Shown: positions 24,545-31,818 of the stretch, one piece after another | How the letters are laid out: each line of letters starts with the position of its first letter | Numbering within the stretch: position 1 is the stretch's first letter | Source: Candidatus Bathycorpusculum termitum | Lineage (GTDB): Archaea; Thermoproteota; Bathyarchaeia; Bathyarchaeales; Bathycorpusculaceae | Direction of reading: 5' to 3' | Length of the DNA: 32,318 nucleotides | NCBI GenBank assembly: GCA_031254875.1 | Contig: JAIRTW010000115.1 | Coordinates: 1-32,318, forward strand | Program-made: the position numbers and the translations under genes | Notes under the pieces: model-generated | Databases searched by the model: none | The model's input: only the letters and a program-made list of their open reading frames with translations | Told to the model about the DNA's origin: nothing

Positions 24545-24967
24545 ATGTTATCATTAAAGAGACAGAAACCGAAAGAGCAAACCAATGTTTACGCCATGCG
24601 CAACCCCTCAGACATGATACACCCCGTCCTCAACAACGCCGCAAACACATGCCTATTCATAAACTGCAAACACAACCTTGGCAACCCCGGACTTAATGAT
24701 ACTCAGCATCGTATCCCTGAATGTGAAATGTGTCATTATTTACCTTCTATGTACATTCATGACCAGAGTCGAGCGGACACATATGTTTCAGCGGGGGAAG
24801 CATATGCTCAAGGTATAGTTGAGGCATCGCGTAGACAGGCTGAGCTGGTTCAGAAAGAACTTGAAGCTATACAGAGCAAGATGGATGTAGTGTTAGAGGG
24901 AAAGATGGAAGCGTTCCTCAAACGACGAGCCGCTAAAGGCAACAAAACAGGGCTTGAGGGCACCTAA
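24545..24967 (+). CDS. Unknown 140-residue protein with Cys cluster and coiled coil
   Basis: GGAG lies about 8 bases before the ATG. After a basic N-terminus, residues 36-64 hold a Cys/His set (CLFINCKHNLGNPG and IPECEMCHY) that could coordinate one zinc. From about 80 the chain is a long helix rich in Glu, Gln and Lys (ASRRQAELVQKELEAIQSK), probably a coiled coil, ending in a basic tail. No family recognised. The combination of zinc site and coil recurs in neighbouring genes, suggesting that these small proteins work together. Confidence 0.62.
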   Translation: MLSLKRQKPKEQTNVYAMRNPSDMIHPVLNNAANTCLFINCKHNLGNPGLNDTQHRIPECEMCHYLPSMYIHDQSRADTYVSAGEAYAQGIVEASRRQAELVQKELEAIQSKMDVVLEGKMEAFLKRRAAKGNKTGLEGT

Positions 24968-24969
24968 CC

Positions 24970-25179
24970 TTGTTTCGCAAAGCCGAAGTTAAAGCCAAAG
25001 AAGCACGCCGCAATCAATACCACTTTGCTGTCTTTGAAGTAGAGCGTTTGCAGAGGGATCTTAACATATTAACCGTGGGGTACCAGGCACAGAAACAGGC
25101 GTATGAACAGTCTATCGATGCAAGCCAAGCTATGATTAATTATCTCAAAGTAAAGTACCCCGCGGAGTTCGAGCCATAG
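24970..25179 (+). CDS. Small coiled-coil protein, unknown
   Basis: 69 residues from a TTG two bases after the previous stop. Nearly all is helix: a basic N-terminus (FRKAEVKAKEARRNQY), a heptad-like middle (FEVERLQRDLNILTVGYQAQKQAYEQS), and an aromatic/acidic end. No family recognised. It resembles the helical part of the preceding protein in composition and may pair with it. Confidence 0.55.
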   Translation: MFRKAEVKAKEARRNQYHFAVFEVERLQRDLNILTVGYQAQKQAYEQSIDASQAMINYLKVKYPAEFEP

Positions 25180-25181
25180 AC

Positions 25182-25364
25182 ATGTCAAAGTTAACGGCTT
25201 ATAACCCCTACTCTTTTAGTGACAAGAAGCCATGTAACAATGTACAGAAACAGCCCAGGTTTTATGTTGCGGATCCAAATCATAGAGAGTTAAAGTGTCA
25301 ATCGCGTGTTCCCGGTGAAGTGAAGTGTTACATTATACACAAACGGAAGCCGCGCAATGAGTAG
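25182..25364 (+). CDS. Small basic protein, unknown
   Basis: 60 residues, two bases after the previous stop. It is rich in Lys, Arg, Asn and Tyr with three Cys (KKPCNNV, LKCQSRV, VKCYII). Its end overlaps the next gene by eight bases. No family recognised; the composition would suit nucleic-acid binding. Support is mainly its place in the chain. Confidence 0.48.
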   Translation: MSKLTAYNPYSFSDKKPCNNVQKQPRFYVADPNHRELKCQSRVPGEVKCYIIHKRKPRNE

Positions 25365-25578
25365 TAACTGTTACGTGGATGAACCCTGCATGCTTAAAGC
25401 ATGCTGTCCATGTGGCCGCTTCCTTACGTTGCCGCTTGAGATTCAAAGACGCCGCCGGCTTAGTCATGTGATGCGGACACGCAACATCATAGTAACGTTA
25501 GATGTAGAGACTCATATTGTTACAGCTGAGGAGTTGCCGCGGCAACGACGAGCTCAACAAAGGAAGAGCCAACAATGA
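25357..25578 (+). CDS. Small Cys-rich basic protein, unknown
   Basis: 73 residues. The N-terminus has five Cys in the first 20 residues (SSNCYVDEPCMLKACCPCGRF), a possible zinc site, followed by an Arg-rich segment (LEIQRRRRLSHVMRTR), a short beta region (NIIVTLDVETHIVTAEEL) and a basic Gln/Arg tail. It overlaps the previous gene by eight bases and the next by four (ATGA), so coupled translation is likely. No family recognised. Confidence 0.55.
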   Translation: MSSNCYVDEPCMLKACCPCGRFLTLPLEIQRRRRLSHVMRTRNIIVTLDVETHIVTAEELPRQRRAQQRKSQQ

Positions 25579-25853
25579 GTGACAGTAAGTGTACTTATAA
25601 TACAGCTAAACTCGACCGAGAAAGCTTAAAACAGTATTTACAACGCACCATAAGCTTCTGTGACCAAAAAATCCATGCTCCAAACCGGGTTGAGTTGAAG
25701 GATAAGTTTGAAGCTGGACGTTTGCTTGCAACATGTATTGGTCATTATACGGCACTCATTAAGGATGCTCAGTTGGATGATCATGAGCGGCGCTTAGCTA
25801 AGCTTGAAGAGCAACCTAAAGAGAACAAGGCAGTGGGGGATGAAACGTATTAG
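25575..25853 (+). CDS. Small helical protein, unknown
   Basis: 92 residues from the ATG in a 4-base overlap with the previous gene. It is predominantly helical (KLDRESLKQYLQRTISFCDQKI, then VELKDKFEAGRLLATCIGHYTALIKDAQ) and ends in a charged coil (DDHERRLAKLEEQ). No family recognised. Its end overlaps the start chosen for the next gene by 14 bases. Confidence 0.58.
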   Translation: MSDSKCTYNTAKLDRESLKQYLQRTISFCDQKIHAPNRVELKDKFEAGRLLATCIGHYTALIKDAQLDDHERRLAKLEEQPKENKAVGDETY

Positions 25854-26544
25854 TCACAAAACCAGATTAGCCAAGTTAGAGCATAAACAGGGTGTTAAAC
25901 CCCTGTCTGTCTATAGTCAGAGCTTACCGTTTAAGGAGTGGCTTACGTATCAGCATCAGCAAAGCACATGTAACTTATTCCGGCTGAAACTCGCCCGCTT
26001 CAAACAGAAACTCACTGAATGCAGTGACTGGACAGACAGTACTGAAGACTATGAAGTAATACTTAGCTACCTCAGATATGCTGAAGACAATCATGCTTTA
26101 CGCTGGAGCACCAAGTTGTTTCCCTGCATGCATAGCCTTGATCAAACATCATCTTTAATGATGCTTTACTATCATCAAACCAGCACCGACAATGCAGAGC
26201 ATCCGGCACATGTTAAACCCGTCACATGTAAGGATAGCGACATCAGCCACACTGACCATTCAGGCACGCCGTTAGCGTGTACAGCCGCAAACTTTGATGT
26301 GTGTAGCAGTGAATGCTGCCGTTCAGAGACGCTTAGCATGATATGTGCGCGGCCTCAGAATCCTTGCGGCTTCAATAATCTTGCTGTGTACCCGGCGGAG
26401 TGTGTTTGTTTCAGTCAACCGTTACCCAAATGGTATAGGTTGGTTGAGGCTGAGGTTTGGCGAGTCACAGCAGGCAGGGAAGGTGATATGACGCCGAACC
26501 GGCGGTTGCGGGCATCTAAATGTAGTGTTGATCAGAATTATTAG
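25840..26544 (+). CDS. Unknown Cys/His-rich protein, last of the small-gene operon
   Basis: 234 residues from the ATG at 25840 (MKRISHKTRLAKLEHKQ); the frame is open to 25804 but the later start overlaps its neighbour less. The N-terminal 100 residues are helical and basic (FKEWLTYQHQQSTCNLFRLKLARFKQKL). The second half is rich in Cys and His (VCSSECCRSE, CARPQNPCGF, YPAECVCF), suggesting several zinc sites, and ends in an Arg-rich segment. No family recognised. It closes the tightly packed rightward operon; 344 bases without a gene follow. Confidence 0.6.
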   Translation: MKRISHKTRLAKLEHKQGVKPLSVYSQSLPFKEWLTYQHQQSTCNLFRLKLARFKQKLTECSDWTDSTEDYEVILSYLRYAEDNHALRWSTKLFPCMHSLDQTSSLMMLYYHQTSTDNAEHPAHVKPVTCKDSDISHTDHSGTPLACTAANFDVCSSECCRSETLSMICARPQNPCGFNNLAVYPAECVCFSQPLPKWYRLVEAEVWRVTAGREGDMTPNRRLRASKCSVDQNY

Positions 26545-26888
26545 TTACTTGGCTGGTGTTCTCTACGGTGCCTCAAAGTGGACACTTCACTATGTTCATC
26601 CATTCGACTTTGGGGAATCCGGGCACGAACATCAGCCAAACACCTTTCTTTAACATTTAGGCTGGCTTTTCTATGATAGAGTTCATGAGGTGACTGTGTT
26701 TGTTGATGTGTGATTGGCTGTGTGATTATGAAGTGTTAAGTTTACTGTGTGAGTTGTGGCTCTTAACGCAGTGAGCGTAGAGAGTGTATGTTGTGTATGA
26801 CACGCGACATACACTATGAGAGTGTAGTAGAGCAAAAACTTAAATCCACAAGCCAGGAAATGTCTGGTTAGATAGAGAGGGAAAACTT
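26545..26888. other. Intergenic region inside the element
   Basis: No gene seen. The region contains a 9-bp inverted repeat near 26.8 kb, listed separately, and just before 26889 a purine-rich GAGAGGG that can serve as ribosome site for the membrane protein. A promoter for that gene should lie near 26830-26860, but no clear TATA box was picked out. Confidence 0.4.
26783..26815. repeat. 9-bp inverted repeat before the membrane protein gene
   Basis: The arms AGTGTATGT (26783-26791) and ACATACACT (26807-26815) are exact reverse complements around 15 bases. It could be a hairpin ending the small-gene operon or an operator for the next gene. Confidence 0.4.
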
Positions 26889-27200
26889 GTGGATAAAGAA
26901 GAACAGAAATTCTATGAGGCACAGGCAAAAGAACAGAAGCTTTTATTGAGAATTCAAACAGAAGTACAGATAGCACAAGCCGCATTTTTGGCGTATCTTG
27001 CTTTAACTGCGGCGTTTACTTTCGGCATCTGGCAGATTGCAGCGGCTTTTCCTACAGGAACTGGAATACTCATAACAGTTCTTAGGTATATGGCGGGCGG
27101 GATACTTTTTGCGTTGACTTTAGGGGCGGCTTATTCAACTTATATGAATTATTGTAAAATGAACCGGTTACGTGTAAACCTGAATAACTTATGTTTATGA
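26889..27200 (+). CDS. Small two-helix membrane protein of the element
   Basis: 103 residues from a GTG preceded by GAGAGGG. A charged cytosolic helix (DKEEQKFYEAQAKEQKLLLRIQTEVQ) leads into two hydrophobic segments at about 30-52 and 60-84, then a basic C-terminal tail. No family recognised. Small membrane proteins of this form are common in archaeal plasmids and viruses, where they may act in membrane anchoring, lysis or exclusion, but nothing here decides between these. It is the last gene before the right end of the element. Confidence 0.62.
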   Translation: MDKEEQKFYEAQAKEQKLLLRIQTEVQIAQAAFLAYLALTAAFTFGIWQIAAAFPTGTGILITVLRYMAGGILFALTLGAAYSTYMNYCKMNRLRVNLNNLCL

Positions 27201-27261
27201 CGGGGGAGAAACGCTTAGATGGTGTTTTATGGATAAGTTTTCAGTAACAAGAGTGTAAAGG

Positions 27262-27440
27262 GTAACATCGGTGATGTCAGTAACTTCAGTAACCACCCTG
27301 AGTTACCGATATCTAAAGTGTTTTACAGTCCGATTTAAGCTTGTTTCTATGAATAGAACTGATAAACAACTTGGTTTGGCTGTTTTGTTACCGATGTTAC
27401 TGATGTTACTGATGTTACTGATAAAACCGATATTACTGAT
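27262..27440. repeat. Facing arrays of 9-bp repeats (candidate iterons)
   Basis: The right array, 27387-27440, has six 9-mers in register: GTTACCGAT, GTTACTGAT three times, AAACCGAT with one extra A in front, and ATTACTGAT. The left array, 27262-27297, is four units with the same period in the opposite sense (GTAACATCG, GTGATGTCA, GTAACTTCA, GTAACCACC), plus single units at 27240-27248 and 27302-27310. Between them lie about 75 bases of AT-rich sequence. This is the layout of a replication origin recognised by an initiator protein. The region does not look coding. Confidence 0.65.
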
Positions 27441-27475
27441 ACTTCGTATTTTTTCTTTCTTCCCTATTCTACAGC

Positions 27476-27551
27476 AAAAAAGCCTATACTATAACGTATA
27501 CTATACGTTGTATTAAAAAAGCCTATATTGATATTTCTCGTGTGTATACAC
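27476..27551. repeat. Repeat and palindrome cluster near the right end of the element
   Basis: A 13-bp direct repeat, AAAAAAGCCTATA, occurs at 27476-27488 and 27515-27527. Between the copies is a perfect inverted repeat with arms AACGTATA (27493-27500) and TATACGTT (27502-27509) around one base. A 10-bp palindrome GTGTATACAC follows at 27542-27551. These may be integrase arm sites, an AT-rich unwinding zone or regulator sites. No gene is seen from 27201 to the repeat at 27650. Confidence 0.5.
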
Positions 27552-27649
27552 GCTCGGACTGTATAGAGTGGTATAGAAAAAAGGGTGAGTTAGGATGCAG
27601 GAACAATATTGTTTAGGGAGTCAACCGAGTACATAGACAATCAGCATGT

Positions 27650-27666
27650 TTTGATCTCAAACATAC
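27650..27666. repeat. Right attachment-site repeat
   Basis: Exact copy of the 17-bp repeat at 17248-17264. On the minus strand it again reads as ATG plus the first codons of the acetyltransferase (MFEIK) but then runs into a stop a few codons later, as expected where the gene's start was duplicated by integration. Confidence 0.85.
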
Positions 27667-27693
27667 ACAAACAAACTAACATGCACTATTGGA

Positions 27694-27840
27694 TTATTTA
27701 CGTTTCCGATACTGGTTCACAAGTATTTGTGCAAACATATAAGCATACCCGCGTTTTTTAAGCGCGGGATATTTTGGATGTTGTATATGTAGGTAACAAC
27801 AAAGGATTTTATTTTCCAGTTCCCAACGGGTATTGATTTG
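27694..27840 (-). pseudogene. Relic of the 3' end of a second integrase
   Basis: A minus-strand frame without a start codon, opened after a stop at 27841-27843, encodes 48 codons ending ALKKRGYAYMFAQ...NQYRKRK. The final YRKRK and stop match the end of the intact integrase (GEPVYRKRK), and the DNA around both stops and the following acetyltransferase-like ATG aligns over about 75 bases with small gaps. A GY-aromatic segment 18-20 residues from the end is shared as well. The stop lies 29 bases before the duplicated ATG, against 33 in the left copy. This fits the scar of an earlier related element; the upstream part of that integrase is not recognisable. Confidence 0.5.
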
Positions 27841-27884
27841 TCATCTGTTTCTAAAATGGGAACAGTTAGGAGACGAAGTATAGG

Positions 27885-28658
27885 TTGTTTTTTGAGAAAA
27901 AAATCAGGAAACGTATTATCATTCTACCAGTGGTCTGGGTTATGCTACTGGTATTGGTGTTATCGGCCATATCACTGCTTGAAGAAACATTGACCAATCA
28001 TCCCGATAGAAATACACTTACAAGTTTAGGCTGGGCAGGATACATTGTTTCAGGCAGTTATAACCAACGGGAAGTCACCGGCATCAGTGCTTCATGGACT
28101 GTGCCGCAGGTTAATACTGGCGCAGGAGATGGTTACTCTTCAGCTTGGGTGGGCATCGGCGGACAGCTGGATAAAACTTTGATTCAAATTGGAACAGAAC
28201 ACAACGTTCACCGGGGAACGGAAATGTATTATGCATGGTATGAGATGCTCCCCGATTACTCAATTCGAATCGAGAATTTCACATTGGCACCAGGCGATAG
28301 CGTGACCGCGTCGATAACGCTTGTAGATTCAGAAACCAACGAATGGAACATGCAGATAATGGATCTAACCAACGGTAAAACCTTTGATCGAAACTTTGTC
28401 TACAACTCAACCCGATCTTCGGGTGAATGGATTGTGGAACGAGCAATGGTGAATGGACAAATCTCGTCGCTTTCAGATTTTGGATCCATAACCTTCAGCG
28501 ACTGTCAGGTGGATGTAAGAAACGATAAAGGCGTCATCAGCAACTTTACGCACTCCCGAGTTCATATGACAAACCAGCAGTTCAGCACCTTGGCTTCTGC
28601 CTCAATACTTAATAACAATGGCGAAGGCTTCACCGTTAGTTACGCCACACGCAACTAA
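27885..28658 (+). CDS. Membrane-anchored G1 (eqolisin-like) glutamic peptidase
   Basis: 257 residues: a basic N-terminus, one membrane helix at about 11-31 (signal anchor or cleaved signal), then a beta-rich domain with the G1 family pattern: GWAGYIVSG, VTGISASWTVP (65-74), SSAWVGIGGQ with the likely catalytic Gln94, LIQIGTEH, YYAWYEMLPD, and SSGEWIVERA (178-187), where a Glu of EWIVE is the expected catalytic partner. Eqolisins are mostly known as acid-active fungal and bacterial secreted peptidases. Here the domain would face outside the cell. The start is a TTG with AGGAG about 12 bases upstream. The gene lies in the chromosome just right of the element. Confidence 0.82.
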   Translation: MFFEKKIRKRIIILPVVWVMLLVLVLSAISLLEETLTNHPDRNTLTSLGWAGYIVSGSYNQREVTGISASWTVPQVNTGAGDGYSSAWVGIGGQLDKTLIQIGTEHNVHRGTEMYYAWYEMLPDYSIRIENFTLAPGDSVTASITLVDSETNEWNMQIMDLTNGKTFDRNFVYNSTRSSGEWIVERAMVNGQISSLSDFGSITFSDCQVDVRNDKGVISNFTHSRVHMTNQQFSTLASASILNNNGEGFTVSYATRN

Positions 28659-28960
28659 CCATTTGACTAGGCACTCTTTGGACAACAGTGTAAGTGCAGA
28701 GGTTAACACAAATATAATATAAGCACAATGGTATGTATGTATTTAGTGCTACGGGTTTTAGTGCTACAAAAAAACTATACCCTTACAAAGATACTGTAAC
28801 AGCATCCATAAAATTTTGACAATAAGGTATTACCTCAAAAATTTGTCGGTTCACAATGCAGTTTTATCTCTCAGAACTCAGAACATGCTGTTGCATGCAA
28901 TCAAACCAAGCATACTAGCACTATCTGAGTACGTCTAAAAGGGAATCATAGGTAGTCAAT
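28659..28960. other. Intergenic region before the second P-type ATPase
   Basis: About 300 bases with no gene. It contains a short direct repeat (TTTAGTGCTAC twice near 28741-28767) and AT-rich stretches that could include the ATPase promoter. Nothing else was recognised. Confidence 0.35.
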
Positions 28961-31495
28961 ATGACAACCTGCAAGCCTACATCTGACGGTTTAACTACCA
29001 ACGAAGCCAAAGCCCTCCAGTTGAAACACGGCAAAAACGAACTCTCCCCACAAAAAAAAGAAAGCACTACAAAAAAAGCACTACACACCCTCTCTGAACC
29101 AATGTTTTTACTCTTAATTATCGCCGCTATCCTCTATTTTATTCTCGGCGAACCACGCGACGGAACAATATTGCTCATATTTGCCATCACCATCATCAGT
29201 ATCGACATTATTCAAGAATGGAAAACCGACAAAACACTAAACACCCTAAAAGACCGCTCCACACCCCCCATCACCGCCATACGCGACGGAAAAGAAACCC
29301 AAATCGCAAGTCTCAACCTTGTTCCCGGCGACATTATACTAATCCAAGAAGGCACAAAAATTCCCGCAGACGGCTTTATAATCAACTGCAACGACTTATA
29401 CATCGACGAATCCTCGTTAACCGGCGAACCCGAAGGAATCTGGAAAACTCCAACAGAAAAATCAAACAAAACACAAGAGCACTGGCGCAAAGACTACTGT
29501 TACGCTGGAACCCATGTAATACAAGGCTCAGCAGTTGTATACGTCGATAAAATCGGCCAAGCCACCGAATACGGCAAAATCAGAACCCGTATAGCCCAAA
29601 TACACAAAGAAAACGCGCCCCTTCAAAAACAAACCGGCAACCTTGTCAAACTATGCGTCGGCATTGCCGCGGTTCTATTTGCATTAGTAAGTGTGGTAAC
29701 TTGGCTCAATATTCCCAACACCCCCTTCCAGGATAGATTTATCGAAAGTATACTCTCAGGTATCACAATAGCAATGGCTATGATACCCGAAGAATTTCCA
29801 GTTATTTTAACAGTATTTCTCTCTATGGGTGCATGGCGGCTGGCAAAGAAAAAATCCCTAGTGCGTAAACTACCTTCTGTTGAAACCCTTGGCGCAGTAT
29901 CAGTGCTATGTGTGGACAAAACTGGAACCGTCACTATGAACCAAATGACTGTACAAGAAACTTGGGCTATCGATGGGAACAAAGAAAACCTCGCTAAAAT
30001 GGTGGGGCTTGCATGCAAAACCAACACCTATGACCCTGTGGAAAAAGCCATGCTTGCTTACTGCGAAAAAATAGGCAGTAACATAAAGCACCTTTTCGGC
30101 GGCGAGCTGATTAGCGAATATGCCTTTACCAACGAATTAAAAATGATGGGCCACATTTGGCGCCACAACGGCGAAATCATCATAGCGGCCAAAGGCGCTC
30201 CAGAACGTATTCTTACAATTTGCCAATTAACCGACAATAAACGCGCAACAATAGAGCAGAAAATCCGTGCGATGAGCGAACAGGGGTTGGGGGTTATCGC
30301 GGTAGCAACAGCTAATCTGAATGGTGAATCAGGTATTCCAAAAACCCTCACAGACTGTACATTAGTGTTCTGGGGGTTAATTGGGCTTGCTGATCCGCCC
30401 CGCGAATCAGTTGAAAACGTCATAGCGGCTTGCAACAAATCTGGTATCCGGGTGATTATGGTTACAGGTGATAATGGTATAACTGCGGCGGCTGTTGCGA
30501 AAAAAATTGGTATGAAAAACTCGGATAATATAGTCACTGGCGATATGCTTGAAAAAATAACTGATGACGAGTTGTGTGAGAGTATCAAAACTGTTAGTAT
30601 ATTTTCCCGGGTCGTACCGGAACATAAAATGCGCATCGTTAAGGCGTTTAAAGATAATGGCGAGATTGTTGCGATGATGGGTGATGGTGTGAATGATGCG
30701 CTCGCACTAAAATATGCTGACATAGGTATCGCCATGGGTAAGCGGGGTAGCGAGGTATCCCGCGAGGCGGCCGATTTAATTCTTATGGATGATAATTTTT
30801 CTACTATTATAGGCACGATAGAGGATGGACGCCGGATATATGATAATATCCGTAAGGCAGATGGCCATGTTTTTGCTATTTATTTGTCCATTTTATTGGC
30901 ATCTTTGCTTGCGCCTCTGTTAGGGATATATCCTGCGAGTTTGATGTTGCTTCCTTTACATGTTGTTTTGTTGAAATTAGTTATTGATCCGGCTTGTTCG
31001 GTTGTGTTTGAGCGGCAACCGGCTGAAACAAGTATCATGGAGTACCGACCACGCAATCCAAAGGAGAAAATACTGGATGTAAAGACGTTAGCCAAGAGTG
31101 TTACTCAAGGTTTAGTGATATTTGCGGTGTCTTTTGGGGTTTATTATTTTATGTTGTCACATAATCCCAATAATGCGGCTGTGGCACGGTCTATGGGGCT
31201 TGCTGTTATCATGTTGGCTAATTTGTTTTTGGTTCAAGTCAACAGTTCCAACGTAGACAACATTTTCTCTTCAATTAAACGTTTGACTAAAGATAAGGTC
31301 ATGTGGGCAGTAAATGTTTTCACTGTATTAACGTTGTTCGTTATTTTATATACCCCTCTGAATGTTTTTCTAAAACTTGCACCGCTCTCAATAGGGCAAA
31401 TTTTAACTGTTTTAAGTTTGGCCGCGGTCTCGGTGTTATGGTATGAAATAGTAAAATTAGTAAAGAAAAACCACATAGACATCTTGCGAATTTGA
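28961..31495 (+). CDS. P2-type cation-transporting ATPase, short PEEFP subtype
   Basis: 844 residues with the complete P-type core: actuator TGEP at 154-157 (usually TGES), M4 motif MIPEEFPVILT around 275-283, phosphorylated Asp319 in VDKTGTVTMNQM, KGAPE, TGDNGITAAAVA, and the hinge GDGVNDALALK. In that hinge Leu replaces the usual Pro. M6 reads LLKLVIDPACSVVFE instead of NLVTDGLPA. PEEFP plus IDP marks a separate group of P2 pumps found in bacteria and archaea whose ion is not well settled; Ca2+ or another divalent cation is possible. The nucleotide-binding domain is short, explaining the length. It is monocistronic and differs clearly from the pump at 8861. Confidence 0.92.
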   Translation: MTTCKPTSDGLTTNEAKALQLKHGKNELSPQKKESTTKKALHTLSEPMFLLLIIAAILYFILGEPRDGTILLIFAITIISIDIIQEWKTDKTLNTLKDRSTPPITAIRDGKETQIASLNLVPGDIILIQEGTKIPADGFIINCNDLYIDESSLTGEPEGIWKTPTEKSNKTQEHWRKDYCYAGTHVIQGSAVVYVDKIGQATEYGKIRTRIAQIHKENAPLQKQTGNLVKLCVGIAAVLFALVSVVTWLNIPNTPFQDRFIESILSGITIAMAMIPEEFPVILTVFLSMGAWRLAKKKSLVRKLPSVETLGAVSVLCVDKTGTVTMNQMTVQETWAIDGNKENLAKMVGLACKTNTYDPVEKAMLAYCEKIGSNIKHLFGGELISEYAFTNELKMMGHIWRHNGEIIIAAKGAPERILTICQLTDNKRATIEQKIRAMSEQGLGVIAVATANLNGESGIPKTLTDCTLVFWGLIGLADPPRESVENVIAACNKSGIRVIMVTGDNGITAAAVAKKIGMKNSDNIVTGDMLEKITDDELCESIKTVSIFSRVVPEHKMRIVKAFKDNGEIVAMMGDGVNDALALKYADIGIAMGKRGSEVSREAADLILMDDNFSTIIGTIEDGRRIYDNIRKADGHVFAIYLSILLASLLAPLLGIYPASLMLLPLHVVLLKLVIDPACSVVFERQPAETSIMEYRPRNPKEKILDVKTLAKSVTQGLVIFAVSFGVYYFMLSHNPNNAAVARSMGLAVIMLANLFLVQVNSSNVDNIFSSIKRLTKDKVMWAVNVFTVLTLFVILYTPLNVFLKLAPLSIGQILTVLSLAAVSVLWYEIVKLVKKNHIDILRI

Positions 31496-31818
31496 CGCTA
31501 TTGCTTCATAAATACATCCCGAGGCAGCTTTGTAGTAAACGCCCTTTGCCAAACCACCCTTCTAAAATTTGAACAACACCGCCCTTTGAGAAAAGCGTTC
31601 CCCAAATGGAACCCGCCTACAATCTGCCCATGACACCGGTCACCGCCTTTGACATAACCCAAAGAGTAAGCCAAGGGTTAACACCTCAATATGCCGCCCT
31701 AAGTGCACATTCGTCCAAATGAGAAACAACCACAGCCTTGCTTGGACAAAGAGCTAAATACACACACAATGGTATCTTTTTATAGTCTTTTGGTGTATTT
31801 TGCGTTACGGTAATAGAT
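31496..31818. other. Intergenic region before IleRS
   Basis: No gene recognised in about 320 bases. A TATA-like segment (TTTTTATAG near 31777-31785) lies about 35 bases before the TTG taken as the IleRS start and is its likely promoter. Confidence 0.4.

Larger units (their letters stand above)
17248..27666. mobile_element. Integrated mobile genetic element of about 10.4 kb
   Basis: The segment lies between exact 17-bp direct repeats, has a tyrosine integrase at its left end, a primase and helicase, zinc-ribbon and ribbon-helix-helix proteins, a run of small unknown genes with almost no spacing, and repeat arrays resembling iterons. None of its genes are housekeeping. It inserts at the start codon region of a GNAT acetyltransferase gene. 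No capsid, portal, terminase or conjugation protein was recognised, so it may be an integrated plasmid, a satellite or a virus with unfamiliar structural genes. The boundaries rest on the repeats. Similarity on the right side of each repeat continues imperfectly for about 75 bases, so the exact crossover point is not fixed. Confidence 0.85.

Noticed and set aside
24970-25853. Small-gene operon considered as a toxin-antitoxin or defence island
   Set aside because: No toxin, nuclease, restriction or effector motif was recognised; the RHH proteins have no adjacent RelE/PIN-type partner.
27271-27516. 81-codon frame across the 9-bp repeats
   Set aside because: Its hydrophobic Leu/Met run is produced by the repeats themselves, and there is no ribosome site or family match.
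30058-30816. A 252-codon open frame antisense to the second P-type ATPase
   Set aside because: It mirrors the conserved ATPase catalytic region, has Ser/Ile-rich biased composition and no family resemblance; a shadow frame.
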